From NCBI GenBank assembly GCA_913061335.1, contig CAJXTP010000039.1, positions 1 through 16,618 of the forward strand: a DNA stretch of 16,618 nt, in the 5' to 3' direction. Positions 7,121 to 14,060 of this stretch are shown piece by piece. The DNA comes from an uncultured Loktanella sp. (lineage in GTDB: Bacteria; Pseudomonadota; Alphaproteobacteria; Rhodobacterales; Rhodobacteraceae). Position 1 is the stretch's first letter, and each line of letters begins with the position of its first letter. The position numbers and the translations under genes are program-made. The notes under the pieces are model-generated. The model had not been told where the DNA came from, searched no databases, and was given only the letters and a program-made list of their open reading frames with translations.

Positions 7121-7975
7121 ATGTCCACATCTCCTAAAATCGATGCACACCAGCATTTCTGGCAAGTTTCACGCGGTGACTACGATTGGATGACTGACGA
7201 CGTCGCTGATATCCGCCACGACACCTTGCCGGCTGATTTGTCCCCACTGTTGGCAAAACACGACATTGCAGGAACTGTCGTAGTCCAAGCGGCCGCAACG
7301 ATAGCTGAAACAGAATTTCTCCTTCGCTTGGCCAAAGACACCCCCTTTATAAAAGGCGTGGTTGGCTGGGTTGACCTGGAAGATCCAGCATGCCCAAGCG
7401 TATTGGATCACTTGATGGTATCATCCGCCTTCAAGGGCGTGCGGCCGATGTTACAAGACATCGACGACACCAACTGGATTTCAAAACCGACTGTAATGGC
7501 CAATTTGGCGGCCATTGCAGAACGCGGACTGCGATTGGACGCCCTTGTCGTGCCGCGCCATCTGGACGTTCTTGCAGGTGTCGCGGCCGACCTGCCGCAT
7601 CTGCCCATCGTGATAGATCATTGCGCAAAGCCCATCATTGCAGGTGGCGCTGACGCTGGTGATACATGGCGCGGTGGCATGGCACACTTGGCAGCATTGC
7701 CCAATACAATGTGTAAAATCTCTGGCCTCGCAAATGAAGCGGGTCCAGGTTGGAACGCTCAATCCCTACTGGATGTGGCTACCCATGTTGTTAAACACTT
7801 TGGATCCAATAGAACGATGTGGGGGAGCGATTGGCCTGTCTTGAACCTTGCAGGGGACTATGCGCAGTGGCGCGCTGTGTCTGACACGCTTTTTGCTGGT
7901 CTGAATGATCAGGCTAGAACAGATATCTACGGTGGCACTGCCACCCGCTTTTATGGCTTGGAGCTATCATCATGA
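7121..7975 (+). CDS. COG3618 amidohydrolase, candidate L-galactono/L-fucono-lactonase
   Basis: 284-residue metal-dependent hydrolase of the amidohydrolase_2 group that contains L-fucono-1,5-lactonase, L-galactono-lactonase and L-rhamnono-lactonase. The N-terminal DAHQHFW motif supplies metal-binding H10 and H12; VIDHCAKP carries H167 and MWGSDWP carries the catalytic D237. The ATG at 7121 follows GAGGGAAAGCCTG; an in-frame start at 7040 would add a non-conserved leader covering the putative operator. The stop overlaps the next start (ATGA at 7972-7975), so it is coupled to the kinase-mutarotase fusion. Expected role: opening the lactone made by the aldo/keto reductase to the free aldonate. 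The family and lactonase class are well supported; the exact sugar is inferred from the locus. Confidence 0.87.
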   Translation: MSTSPKIDAHQHFWQVSRGDYDWMTDDVADIRHDTLPADLSPLLAKHDIAGTVVVQAAATIAETEFLLRLAKDTPFIKGVVGWVDLEDPACPSVLDHLMVSSAFKGVRPMLQDIDDTNWISKPTVMANLAAIAERGLRLDALVVPRHLDVLAGVAADLPHLPIVIDHCAKPIIAGGADAGDTWRGGMAHLAALPNTMCKISGLANEAGPGWNAQSLLDVATHVVKHFGSNRTMWGSDWPVLNLAGDYAQWRAVSDTLFAGLNDQARTDIYGGTATRFYGLELSS

Positions 7976-9213
7976 CCTACGACATTGTGTTCATTGGCGA
8001 ACCTTTGGCAGAAATCTCGCGTGGTGCAACCGACCTAGCAGTTGCCTTTGGTGGCGATACGCTGAACACGGCCATCTATTGTGCCCGATCGGTCCAAGAC
8101 CGCGATATCGCCGTCCACTATGTTACGGCTATCGGGGAAGATACTCTGTCTGATGCTGCTTTGGAATTGATGACACGCGAAGGTATTCAGACCGATCACG
8201 TCAGCCGCGACCCAAACCGCCAAATCGGAATATACGCCATCCAAAATGACGAAAACGGTGAACGGAGCTTCCATTATTGGCGCGACGCCTCTGCCGCGCG
8301 TGCCATGTTTGCTACCGACACCTCACCACATTTGGCAGCGATTGAGATGGCTGATCTGGTCTATCTGTCGGGCATCACCCTTGCGATCTTGACGCCAGAT
8401 GCACGCGACCGCCTTTGGAATGCCTTAGCCGCGCACCGCGCGTCAGGCCTCAAGGTCGCTTTTGATTCCAATTACCGGCCCAAACTTTGGGGCTCGATAG
8501 CCACCGCGCATTGCGAGATAGACCGCTTTTGGAAAATCACTGACATTGCCTTGCCTTCATACGAAGACGAGGCAGATTTGTTCGGCGACAAAAGCACCAC
8601 CGATATCGTCAATCGTATAGTTGCAGGAGGTGCACAATCCGGCGCGTTGAAGTGTGGCGATGCTGGACCATTGCTTTTCCCATCACCCGACGCCATCGCA
8701 AACTTCCCCAAAGCCGACAGCGTTGTCGACACAACCGGGGCTGGTGATAGTTTCAACGGCGTCTATATTGCGGCAATCGCAGCCGACAAGACGCAAACAG
8801 AGGCCGCGATCGAAGCCCATGCATTGGCGGCACGTGTTGTCACACATCAAGGCGCTATCTTGCCGCGCGTGGCAGCCCCCAAAGCAATCCGTATGGGCAG
8901 TGTCATTCGTCTACGGCCAGAGCACTTAGAAGAATACAAACGCCTCCACGCCGACGTTTGGCCCAGTGTACTTAGTCGTTTAAAAGTCTCCCACTTCACA
9001 AACTATTCTATCTATCTCAAAAAACCCGAGTTCCTTATGTTTGGGTATTTTGAATATACTGGAAGCGATTTCGAAGCTGACAATGCAGCCATTGCGGCTG
9101 ACCCCATAACCCAAGAATGGTGGGCGGTTTGCGGACCAATGCAGGACCCTTTTGAAACCCGAGCAGATGGCGAATGGTGGGCGGAAATGGAAGAAGTGTT
9201 TCATTTGGCTTAA
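7972..9213 (+). CDS. 2-keto-3-deoxygluconate kinase fused to RhaM-type sugar mutarotase
   Basis: 413-residue two-domain protein. Residues 1 to about 303 form a PfkB/ribokinase-fold kinase of the KdgK group: GGD at 27-29, FDSNYRPKLW at 164-173 as in KDG kinases, and DTTGAGDSF at 253-261 with catalytic D259. The kinase ends ...GAILPRVAAP, very like the natural C-terminus of E. coli KdgK. After a link of only a few residues, about 307-413 form a complete RhaM/COG3254 mutarotase (YKRLHADVWP with H327, FTNYSIYL, EWW near 400, ending EEVFHLA). The kinase should convert KDG to KDPG (last step), while the mutarotase interconverts anomers of the incoming sugar (first step). An internal ATG at 8893 has no ribosome binding site, so the fusion is probably made whole. 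The start overlaps the lactonase stop by ATGA. Confidence 0.9.
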   Translation: MTYDIVFIGEPLAEISRGATDLAVAFGGDTLNTAIYCARSVQDRDIAVHYVTAIGEDTLSDAALELMTREGIQTDHVSRDPNRQIGIYAIQNDENGERSFHYWRDASAARAMFATDTSPHLAAIEMADLVYLSGITLAILTPDARDRLWNALAAHRASGLKVAFDSNYRPKLWGSIATAHCEIDRFWKITDIALPSYEDEADLFGDKSTTDIVNRIVAGGAQSGALKCGDAGPLLFPSPDAIANFPKADSVVDTTGAGDSFNGVYIAAIAADKTQTEAAIEAHALAARVVTHQGAILPRVAAPKAIRMGSVIRLRPEHLEEYKRLHADVWPSVLSRLKVSHFTNYSIYLKKPEFLMFGYFEYTGSDFEADNAAIAADPITQEWWAVCGPMQDPFETRADGEWWAEMEEVFHLA

Positions 9214-9471
9214 TTGACGTGGTCCTTTTTACCCCAAACGGCACCAATGTTCAGACCGCTTTGTGATTGGTTAAGAAACCCGCGCAACGTACCTAATGTC
9301 CGCGACGCAGTATTACCGGGGCGCAGCACACTTTTGGCGAAAAGGAGGCATTGGGGGAAATCACCATGGGAATAAACTGAGGGGACCCGATGCGGTACGC
9401 CAAAGAGCGGACATTCAATTCAACATCCCGAACGGCAGAAAAGTCCGCATAGCTGCCATTAAGCGGTTTAC
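9214..9471. other. Convergent intergenic region with possible degenerate repeat remnant
   Basis: 258 bp lie between two convergent genes. No convincing terminator is visible; ACCAAT (9243-9248) and ATTGGT (9266-9271) form only a weak long-loop inverted repeat. On the minus strand, about 9487-9293 is open but does not resemble a known protein. It contains recurring GCGGACTTT / GCGGACATT segments of a kind I associate with dispersed, decayed intergenic sequence in roseobacter genomes. I regard it as non-coding. Confidence 0.35.
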
Positions 9472-10611
9472 TTAATACCCACGCCAAATCCAGCCGCCGC
9501 CCAAAACGCGGCTGCTATCGGGGTCGTAGAATACGCAGGCTTGTCCCGGTGACACGCCTTCTTCGGCGACGAGCAGTTCAACTTCGGCTTCGGTATCCGA
9601 GATCGGGCGCAGGATCGCGTCAATGGGTGGCTTCGTGGACCGGACTTTGACAGCGATCTGGCGTTCTCCGCCGTCCATAAGCCCACCAGCGCCAATCCAG
9701 TTAATCTCGCGCAGGGGCACCATGCGTGTTGCCAGCATCGTTTTTGGCCCGACAATCACGTGCCGTTTATCAACATCCAAGCGAACCACATATAGCGGAT
9801 CAGCAAGCCCGCCGATGCCAAGCCCGCGCCGTTGCCCGATGGTATAATGGATTACGCCGCGGTGCTGGGCCAGCACGTTGCCGTCTACATCGACGATATC
9901 GCCAGGTTCGGCCGCACCGGGGCGCAGTTTTTCGATCACAGCGGCGTAGTTGCCGTCAGGGACAAAGCAAATGTCTTGGCTGTCGGGCTTATCGGCCACG
10001 CTCAGCCCGTATTTTTGCGCCAACGCGCGGGTTTCATCCTTGGATTTTAGGTGCCCAAGCGGGAATCGTAAATAATCCAGCTGCTCTTGCTTGGTTGAAA
10101 ATAGGAAATAGCTTTGGTCTTTGGTCGGATCCGCGGCGGAATGCAGCTCTGCACCCTCATCGCCCATCATGCGCTGAATATAGTGACCAGTTGCCATACA
10201 ATCGGCATCCAGATCCTTGGCAGTTTCCAACAGGTCCTTAAATTTCACGCGCTCGTTGCAGCGAATGCACGGCACAGGGGTCGCACCGGCCAAATAGCTG
10301 TCGGCAAATTCGTCCATCACTGCTTCTTTGAATGCATTCTCATAATCAAGCACGTAATGCGGAAAGCCCATTTCCTCGGCCACACGGCGCGCATCGTGAA
10401 TATCACGGCCAGCACAGCAGGCGCCCTTCTTGGCCAAAGCAGCCCCATGATCATAAAGCTGCAAAGTGACGCCGACCACATCATAGCCTTCCTCAGATAG
10501 CTGAGCGGCCACAACGGAACTGTCAACTCCGCCAGACATCGCCACAACAACACGCGTCTCAGATGGCGGTTTGGCGAACCCAAGTGAGTTCAATTTTGTG
10601 TCCAATGGCAT
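9472..10611 (-). CDS. mnmA: tRNA-specific 2-thiouridylase MnmA
   Basis: 379-residue cytoplasmic enzyme that places the 2-thio group on wobble uridine 34 of Lys, Glu and Gln tRNAs, using ATP and sulfur relayed from a cysteine desulfurase. The PP-loop SGGVDS is at 26-31, the nucleophilic cysteine C118 is in PVPCIRCN, and the second catalytic cysteine C215 is in SQDICFV; all are intact. The ATG at 10611 gives MPLDTKLNSLGFAKPPSETRVVVAMSGG, which resembles the start typical of rhodobacteral MnmA. Upstream in-frame codons (ATG 10629, TTG 10644) lack ribosome binding sites. The gene is monocistronic here, divergent from sciP and convergent with the sugar locus, and marks the boundary between accessory and core DNA. 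Confidence 0.96.
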   Translation of the reverse strand: MPLDTKLNSLGFAKPPSETRVVVAMSGGVDSSVVAAQLSEEGYDVVGVTLQLYDHGAALAKKGACCAGRDIHDARRVAEEMGFPHYVLDYENAFKEAVMDEFADSYLAGATPVPCIRCNERVKFKDLLETAKDLDADCMATGHYIQRMMGDEGAELHSAADPTKDQSYFLFSTKQEQLDYLRFPLGHLKSKDETRALAQKYGLSVADKPDSQDICFVPDGNYAAVIEKLRPGAAEPGDIVDVDGNVLAQHRGVIHYTIGQRRGLGIGGLADPLYVVRLDVDKRHVIVGPKTMLATRMVPLREINWIGAGGLMDGGERQIAVKVRSTKPPIDAILRPISDTEAEVELLVAEEGVSPGQACVFYDPDSSRVLGGGWIWRGY

Positions 10612-10744
10612 GACTATTTGTCCGATCATGAAAGCTTTGTACAAAATATAGGTAAATCTGAAGCATGAACAAGATCACGCTACACCGATCATTAAGCCTT
10701 TTTGGGCCATATCCTTATCGTGAAAACCTGAAAAGGGGTGAAAT

Positions 10745-11023
10745 GTGTTTTTGAAGAAAATCGATGGGCCGCGGTCGGTCACACTGCCAGATGGGTCAAT
10801 TATGACACGCGCTGATCTTCCGTCGCCTGATACGCGGCGCTGGGTGGCGTCACGCAAGGCAACGGTTGTGCGTGCAGTCATGTCGGGCCTGATATCTCGC
10901 GAATCTGCCCAATCAACTTATGCGTTATCGGAGGACGAATATCTGGAATGGGAGCAAGCGGTTCTGCAGTACGGCGTGGAAGCGTTAAAAACAACAGCAT
11001 TAAAACAATATAGACAATCTTAG
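10745..11023 (+). CDS. sciP: SciP, small CtrA inhibitory protein (DUF1153)
   Basis: 92-residue helix-turn-helix protein of the DUF1153 family. In Caulobacter, SciP represses CtrA-activated genes and limits ctrA expression by acting at CtrA-dependent promoters. Conserved segments include GPRSVTLPDGSIMTRADLP, DTRRWVASRKATVVRAV and the C-terminal ALSEDEYLEWEQAV helix, and the length is that of the family. The start is a GTG preceded by AAAAGGGGTGAAAT. An overlapping ATG two bases earlier is out of frame. It lies 89 bp upstream of ctrA in the same orientation, an arrangement seen in alphaproteobacteria, and may be partly co-transcribed with it. Confidence 0.93.
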   Translation: MFLKKIDGPRSVTLPDGSIMTRADLPSPDTRRWVASRKATVVRAVMSGLISRESAQSTYALSEDEYLEWEQAVLQYGVEALKTTALKQYRQS

Positions 11024-11060
11024 GTTGAAGTGCGAAGTTGTCTGTACCGTTAGGGTCCGA

Positions 11061-11068
11061 TTAACCAT
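11061..11068 (+). promoter_or_regulatory. CtrA-type half-site upstream of ctrA
   Basis: TTAACCAT lies 44 bp before the ctrA start. This octamer is the well-known CtrA half-site of Caulobacter and relatives, so autoregulation of ctrA is likely. No second TTAA seven bases away completes the full motif here. Confidence 0.5.
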
Positions 11069-11112
11069 TCGGCGTCTACAGTAAGTTGATCGTATGAGAG
11101 CGGAGAACCTGA

Positions 11113-11826
11113 ATGCGCGTCCTATTGGTAGAAGACGACCCGACGACCTCGAAAAGCATCGAATTGATGCTGACCCATGCAAATTTGAACGTCTATGCGA
11201 CGGATCTTGGGGAAGAGGGGATCGATCTGGCAAAGTTATATGACTACGATTTGATTCTTCTTGACCTTAATTTACCAGACATGAACGGGCATGAAGTTTT
11301 GCGACAATTGCGGCTTAGCCGGATTGAAACCCCCATCCTGATATTGTCTGGCGAAGATGACACAGAAAGCAAACTTAAAGGGTTTGGCTTTGGTGCAGAC
11401 GATTATTTGACCAAACCATTCCACCGTGAAGAACTGGTTGCCCGTATACATGCGATCATTCGGCGATCAAAAGGCCATGCCCAATCGATCATCAAAACAG
11501 GAAATATTGCCGTCAATCTTGATGCAAAAACGGTTGAAGTCGATGGCTCTACGGTTCATCTGACCGGCAAAGAATATCAAATGTTGGAATTGTTATCCTT
11601 ACGTAAAGGGACAACGCTGACCAAAGAGATGTTTTTGAACCATCTATATGGCGGCATGGACGAACCCGAGCTTAAGATCATCGATGTGTTCATTTGTAAG
11701 CTGCGCAAAAAGTTAAGCGAAGCAACCAAGGGTGCAAATTATATCGAGACGGTATGGGGGCGCGGCTACGTCTTGCGCGATCCTGAACCCGTGATGAACG
11801 CCGAAAAAATAGCCGTCGGGGCGTAA
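11113..11826 (+). CDS. ctrA: Cell-cycle response regulator CtrA
   Basis: 237-residue OmpR-type response regulator that controls cell cycle, motility and gene-transfer-agent genes in alphaproteobacteria. In Rhodobacterales it is often dispensable and activates flagellar and GTA genes. The receiver domain has the acidic pair in VEDD, phospho-acceptor D51 (LLDLNLPDMNG) and K101 (DDYLTKPF). The C-terminal winged helix, about 125-225, carries the highly conserved CtrA segment LTGKEYQMLELLSLRKGTTLTKEMFLNHLYGG. The ATG at 11113 follows CGGAGAACCTGA. The protein ends ...KIAVGA, not the AA of the Caulobacter ClpXP degron. sciP lies upstream and a terminator hairpin follows. Confidence 0.96.
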   Translation: MRVLLVEDDPTTSKSIELMLTHANLNVYATDLGEEGIDLAKLYDYDLILLDLNLPDMNGHEVLRQLRLSRIETPILILSGEDDTESKLKGFGFGADDYLTKPFHREELVARIHAIIRRSKGHAQSIIKTGNIAVNLDAKTVEVDGSTVHLTGKEYQMLELLSLRKGTTLTKEMFLNHLYGGMDEPELKIIDVFICKLRKKLSEATKGANYIETVWGRGYVLRDPEPVMNAEKIAVGA

Positions 11827-11846
11827 AACAAAACGATATCAAATCA

Positions 11847-11871
11847 GACCGGCACTTTACCTGCCGGTCTT
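11847..11871 (+). terminator. Terminator-like hairpin after ctrA
   Basis: GACCGGCA (11847-11854) pairs perfectly with TGCCGGTC (11862-11869) around a seven-base loop. Only two further T residues follow before CCC, so termination may be partial. It lies 20 bp past the ctrA stop and separates ctrA from ligA. Confidence 0.7.
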
Positions 11872-11930
11872 CCCTGCTAGAAACGGTATGGTGGGGAAAC
11901 GTGTATGCCCACCACTATTGGGGGCTGACA

Positions 11931-14060
11931 GTGAACGGATCGTTAAATACCATCTCAATTGATGACCTAACTGTTGCGCAGGCAAATCAGGAATTGGCGC
12001 GTTTGGCAGACATCCTCGGTGAGGCCAATCTCGATTATCATACCGCAGATGCGCCTAAATATGATGATGCGACGTACGATGCGCTCAAACGTCGGAATGT
12101 CGCTATTGAACTCCGTTTTCCAGATTTGAAACGTGACGATAGCCCCACCGATCTGGTTGGTGCTGCACCATCCGATGGTTTTCAGAAAGTCACCCACTCG
12201 AGGCGCATGCTCAGCCTTGGTAATGCGTTTAGCGAAGGCGACGTGTTTGAATTTGACGCGCGCATCCGCAAATTCCTTGGACTTAGCGATAACGACGGTC
12301 TTGACTATACGGCAGAACCAAAGATTGATGGGCTGTCATTGTCGCTGCGTTATGAGGATGGAGAGCTTGTTCAGGCAGCCACGCGAGGTGATGGTGAAGT
12401 CGGCGAAAACGTTACTTTGAATGCAAGAACGATTGGCGATATTCCGCACCGCATCGAAAATGCACCTTCAATCTTTGAAGTACGTGGCGAAGTTTATATG
12501 AGCACGCAAGATTTTGCGGCCCTGAACAATAGGCAATTTGACGCTGATGCAAAACCGTTTGCCAATCCGCGAAACGCGGCGGCAGGATCATTGAGGCAAC
12601 TGGATTCAGCGATCACCAAGTCGCGACCACTGCGGTTTTTTGCATATGCTTGGGGTGAAGTTTCTTCCTCATTTGCCCCAACCCAAACTGGAGCGATGGC
12701 GCAGCTTAAAAAATTGGGCTTTCAGGTTAATGTCTTGACTAAGATTTGCAAAACTCCTTTGGATCTCGTTGAACACTATAAAACGATTGAAGAACGCCGG
12801 GCGACGCTTGGCTATGATATCGACGGTGTGGTGTATAAGGTCGACAACCTTGAACTTCAAAAACGATTGGGGTTCCGCAGCACAACACCGCGTTGGGCCA
12901 TCGCGCACAAGTTTCCTGCAGAACTGGCGTGGACACGTTTAAACGACATCGAAATTCAAGTCGGGCGGACGGGAGCATTGTCACCGGTTGCCCGCTTAAC
13001 GCCGGTGACGGTGGGGGGCGTCGTTGTATCAAACGCTACATTGCACAATGAAGGCTATATTGCCGGGCGCGCAGGTGACGGCGAGATTATCCGTGAAGGG
13101 CGCGATATCCGCGTTGGGGACTTGGTCCAAGTTTACCGCGCAGGCGATGTCATTCCCAAAATAAAAGATGTCGACATTAGCAAACGGGACGCAAATGCAG
13201 CACCTTTTTCATTCCCCGAAGCCTGCCCCGAATGCGGATCCAGTGCCGTACGCGACGACGGTGATGTTGTGCGCCGTTGTACTGGGGGCCTAATCTGTCC
13301 TGCACAGGCAACCGAAAGGTTAAAACACTTCGTCGGACGTGCTGCATTTGATATCGACGGATTGGGTGCAAAGCAGGTCGAACAGTTTTATTCCGATGGG
13401 TGGATCAGCACACCAGCGGATATTTTTACACTAAAGTACCGTTTTGGCACTGGGCTTCAGCAGCTTGAAAACCGCGAAGGCTGGGGCAAAAAAAGCGCTG
13501 AGAAACTATTCTCTGCGATAGAAGATAAGCGCCTAATCTCATTGCGGCGGCTACTTTTCGCGCTTGGAATTCGCCACGTCGGTGACGCAAGCGCGGGGCT
13601 GATCGCCGGACATTACAGCAGTTGGGCGGCGCTAGAGCTTGCGTTGACGTCTGCCTGTATTGGTCAAGGGCCGCAATGGGATGCGTTGCTGAGTATCGAT
13701 GGCGTTGGTGCCGTAATGGCAACTTCATTGATCACGGCATTTCACAATGAAGCAGAGCGGGAGTCTATTGACCGTTTGGTTGCCCATCTTAATGTCCAAG
13801 ATGCCGTACAGATCGAAAATACTGACAGTCCGGTTGCTGGGAAGGTCGTGGTGTTTACGGGAACAATGGACCGGATGAGCCGCGCCGAGGCAAAGGCCCG
13901 GGCGGAGGCTTTAGGTGCAAAAGTATCGGGATCAATTAGTGCCAAGACGGATTTGTTGATTGCTGGCCCAGGTGCCGGATCAAAGGCGACAAAAGCCATA
14001 AGTTTGGGCATCGAGACCATTGACGAAGATGCGTGGCTTGTCCTGATTGACGGGCTATGA
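11931..14060 (+). CDS. ligA: NAD-dependent DNA ligase LigA
   Basis: Replicative and repair DNA ligase of about 709 residues, joining nicks with NAD+ as adenylate donor. The adenylation lysine is K131 in AEPKIDG. The oligonucleotide-binding domain, a four-cysteine zinc finger (C432, C435, C450, C456), a helix-hairpin-helix region and a C-terminal BRCT domain (VAGKVVVFTGTMDRMSRAEAKARAEALGAKV) follow in the usual order. Two GTG starts are possible: 11931 (GGGGG six bases upstream, giving MNGSLNTISIDD) and 11901 (ten more residues, preceded by GTGGGGAAAC). The later one gives the more usual N-terminal length. The stop overlaps the recG start by ATGA, so the two are translationally coupled. Full length, no anomaly. 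Confidence 0.96.
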   Translation: MNGSLNTISIDDLTVAQANQELARLADILGEANLDYHTADAPKYDDATYDALKRRNVAIELRFPDLKRDDSPTDLVGAAPSDGFQKVTHSRRMLSLGNAFSEGDVFEFDARIRKFLGLSDNDGLDYTAEPKIDGLSLSLRYEDGELVQAATRGDGEVGENVTLNARTIGDIPHRIENAPSIFEVRGEVYMSTQDFAALNNRQFDADAKPFANPRNAAAGSLRQLDSAITKSRPLRFFAYAWGEVSSSFAPTQTGAMAQLKKLGFQVNVLTKICKTPLDLVEHYKTIEERRATLGYDIDGVVYKVDNLELQKRLGFRSTTPRWAIAHKFPAELAWTRLNDIEIQVGRTGALSPVARLTPVTVGGVVVSNATLHNEGYIAGRAGDGEIIREGRDIRVGDLVQVYRAGDVIPKIKDVDISKRDANAAPFSFPEACPECGSSAVRDDGDVVRRCTGGLICPAQATERLKHFVGRAAFDIDGLGAKQVEQFYSDGWISTPADIFTLKYRFGTGLQQLENREGWGKKSAEKLFSAIEDKRLISLRRLLFALGIRHVGDASAGLIAGHYSSWAALELALTSACIGQGPQWDALLSIDGVGAVMATSLITAFHNEAERESIDRLVAHLNVQDAVQIENTDSPVAGKVVVFTGTMDRMSRAEAKARAEALGAKVSGSISAKTDLLIAGPGAGSKATKAISLGIETIDEDAWLVLIDGL

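Noticed and set aside
8893..9213. Separate mutarotase gene starting at the internal ATG
   Set aside because: No ribosome binding site precedes 8893 and the frame is continuous with the kinase, so a fusion is the simpler reading.
29..9213. L-fucose or L-rhamnose pathway
   Set aside because: The AKR, lactonase and mutarotase families would allow it. However, a KDG-type kinase and a UxaB-like reductase make little sense for 6-deoxy sugars, and no matching dehydratase or aldolase is present.
10984..11002. TTAA-N11-TTAA inside the end of sciP as a full CtrA site
   Set aside because: The spacing is 11, not the required 7, and it lies in coding sequence, so it is probably chance.
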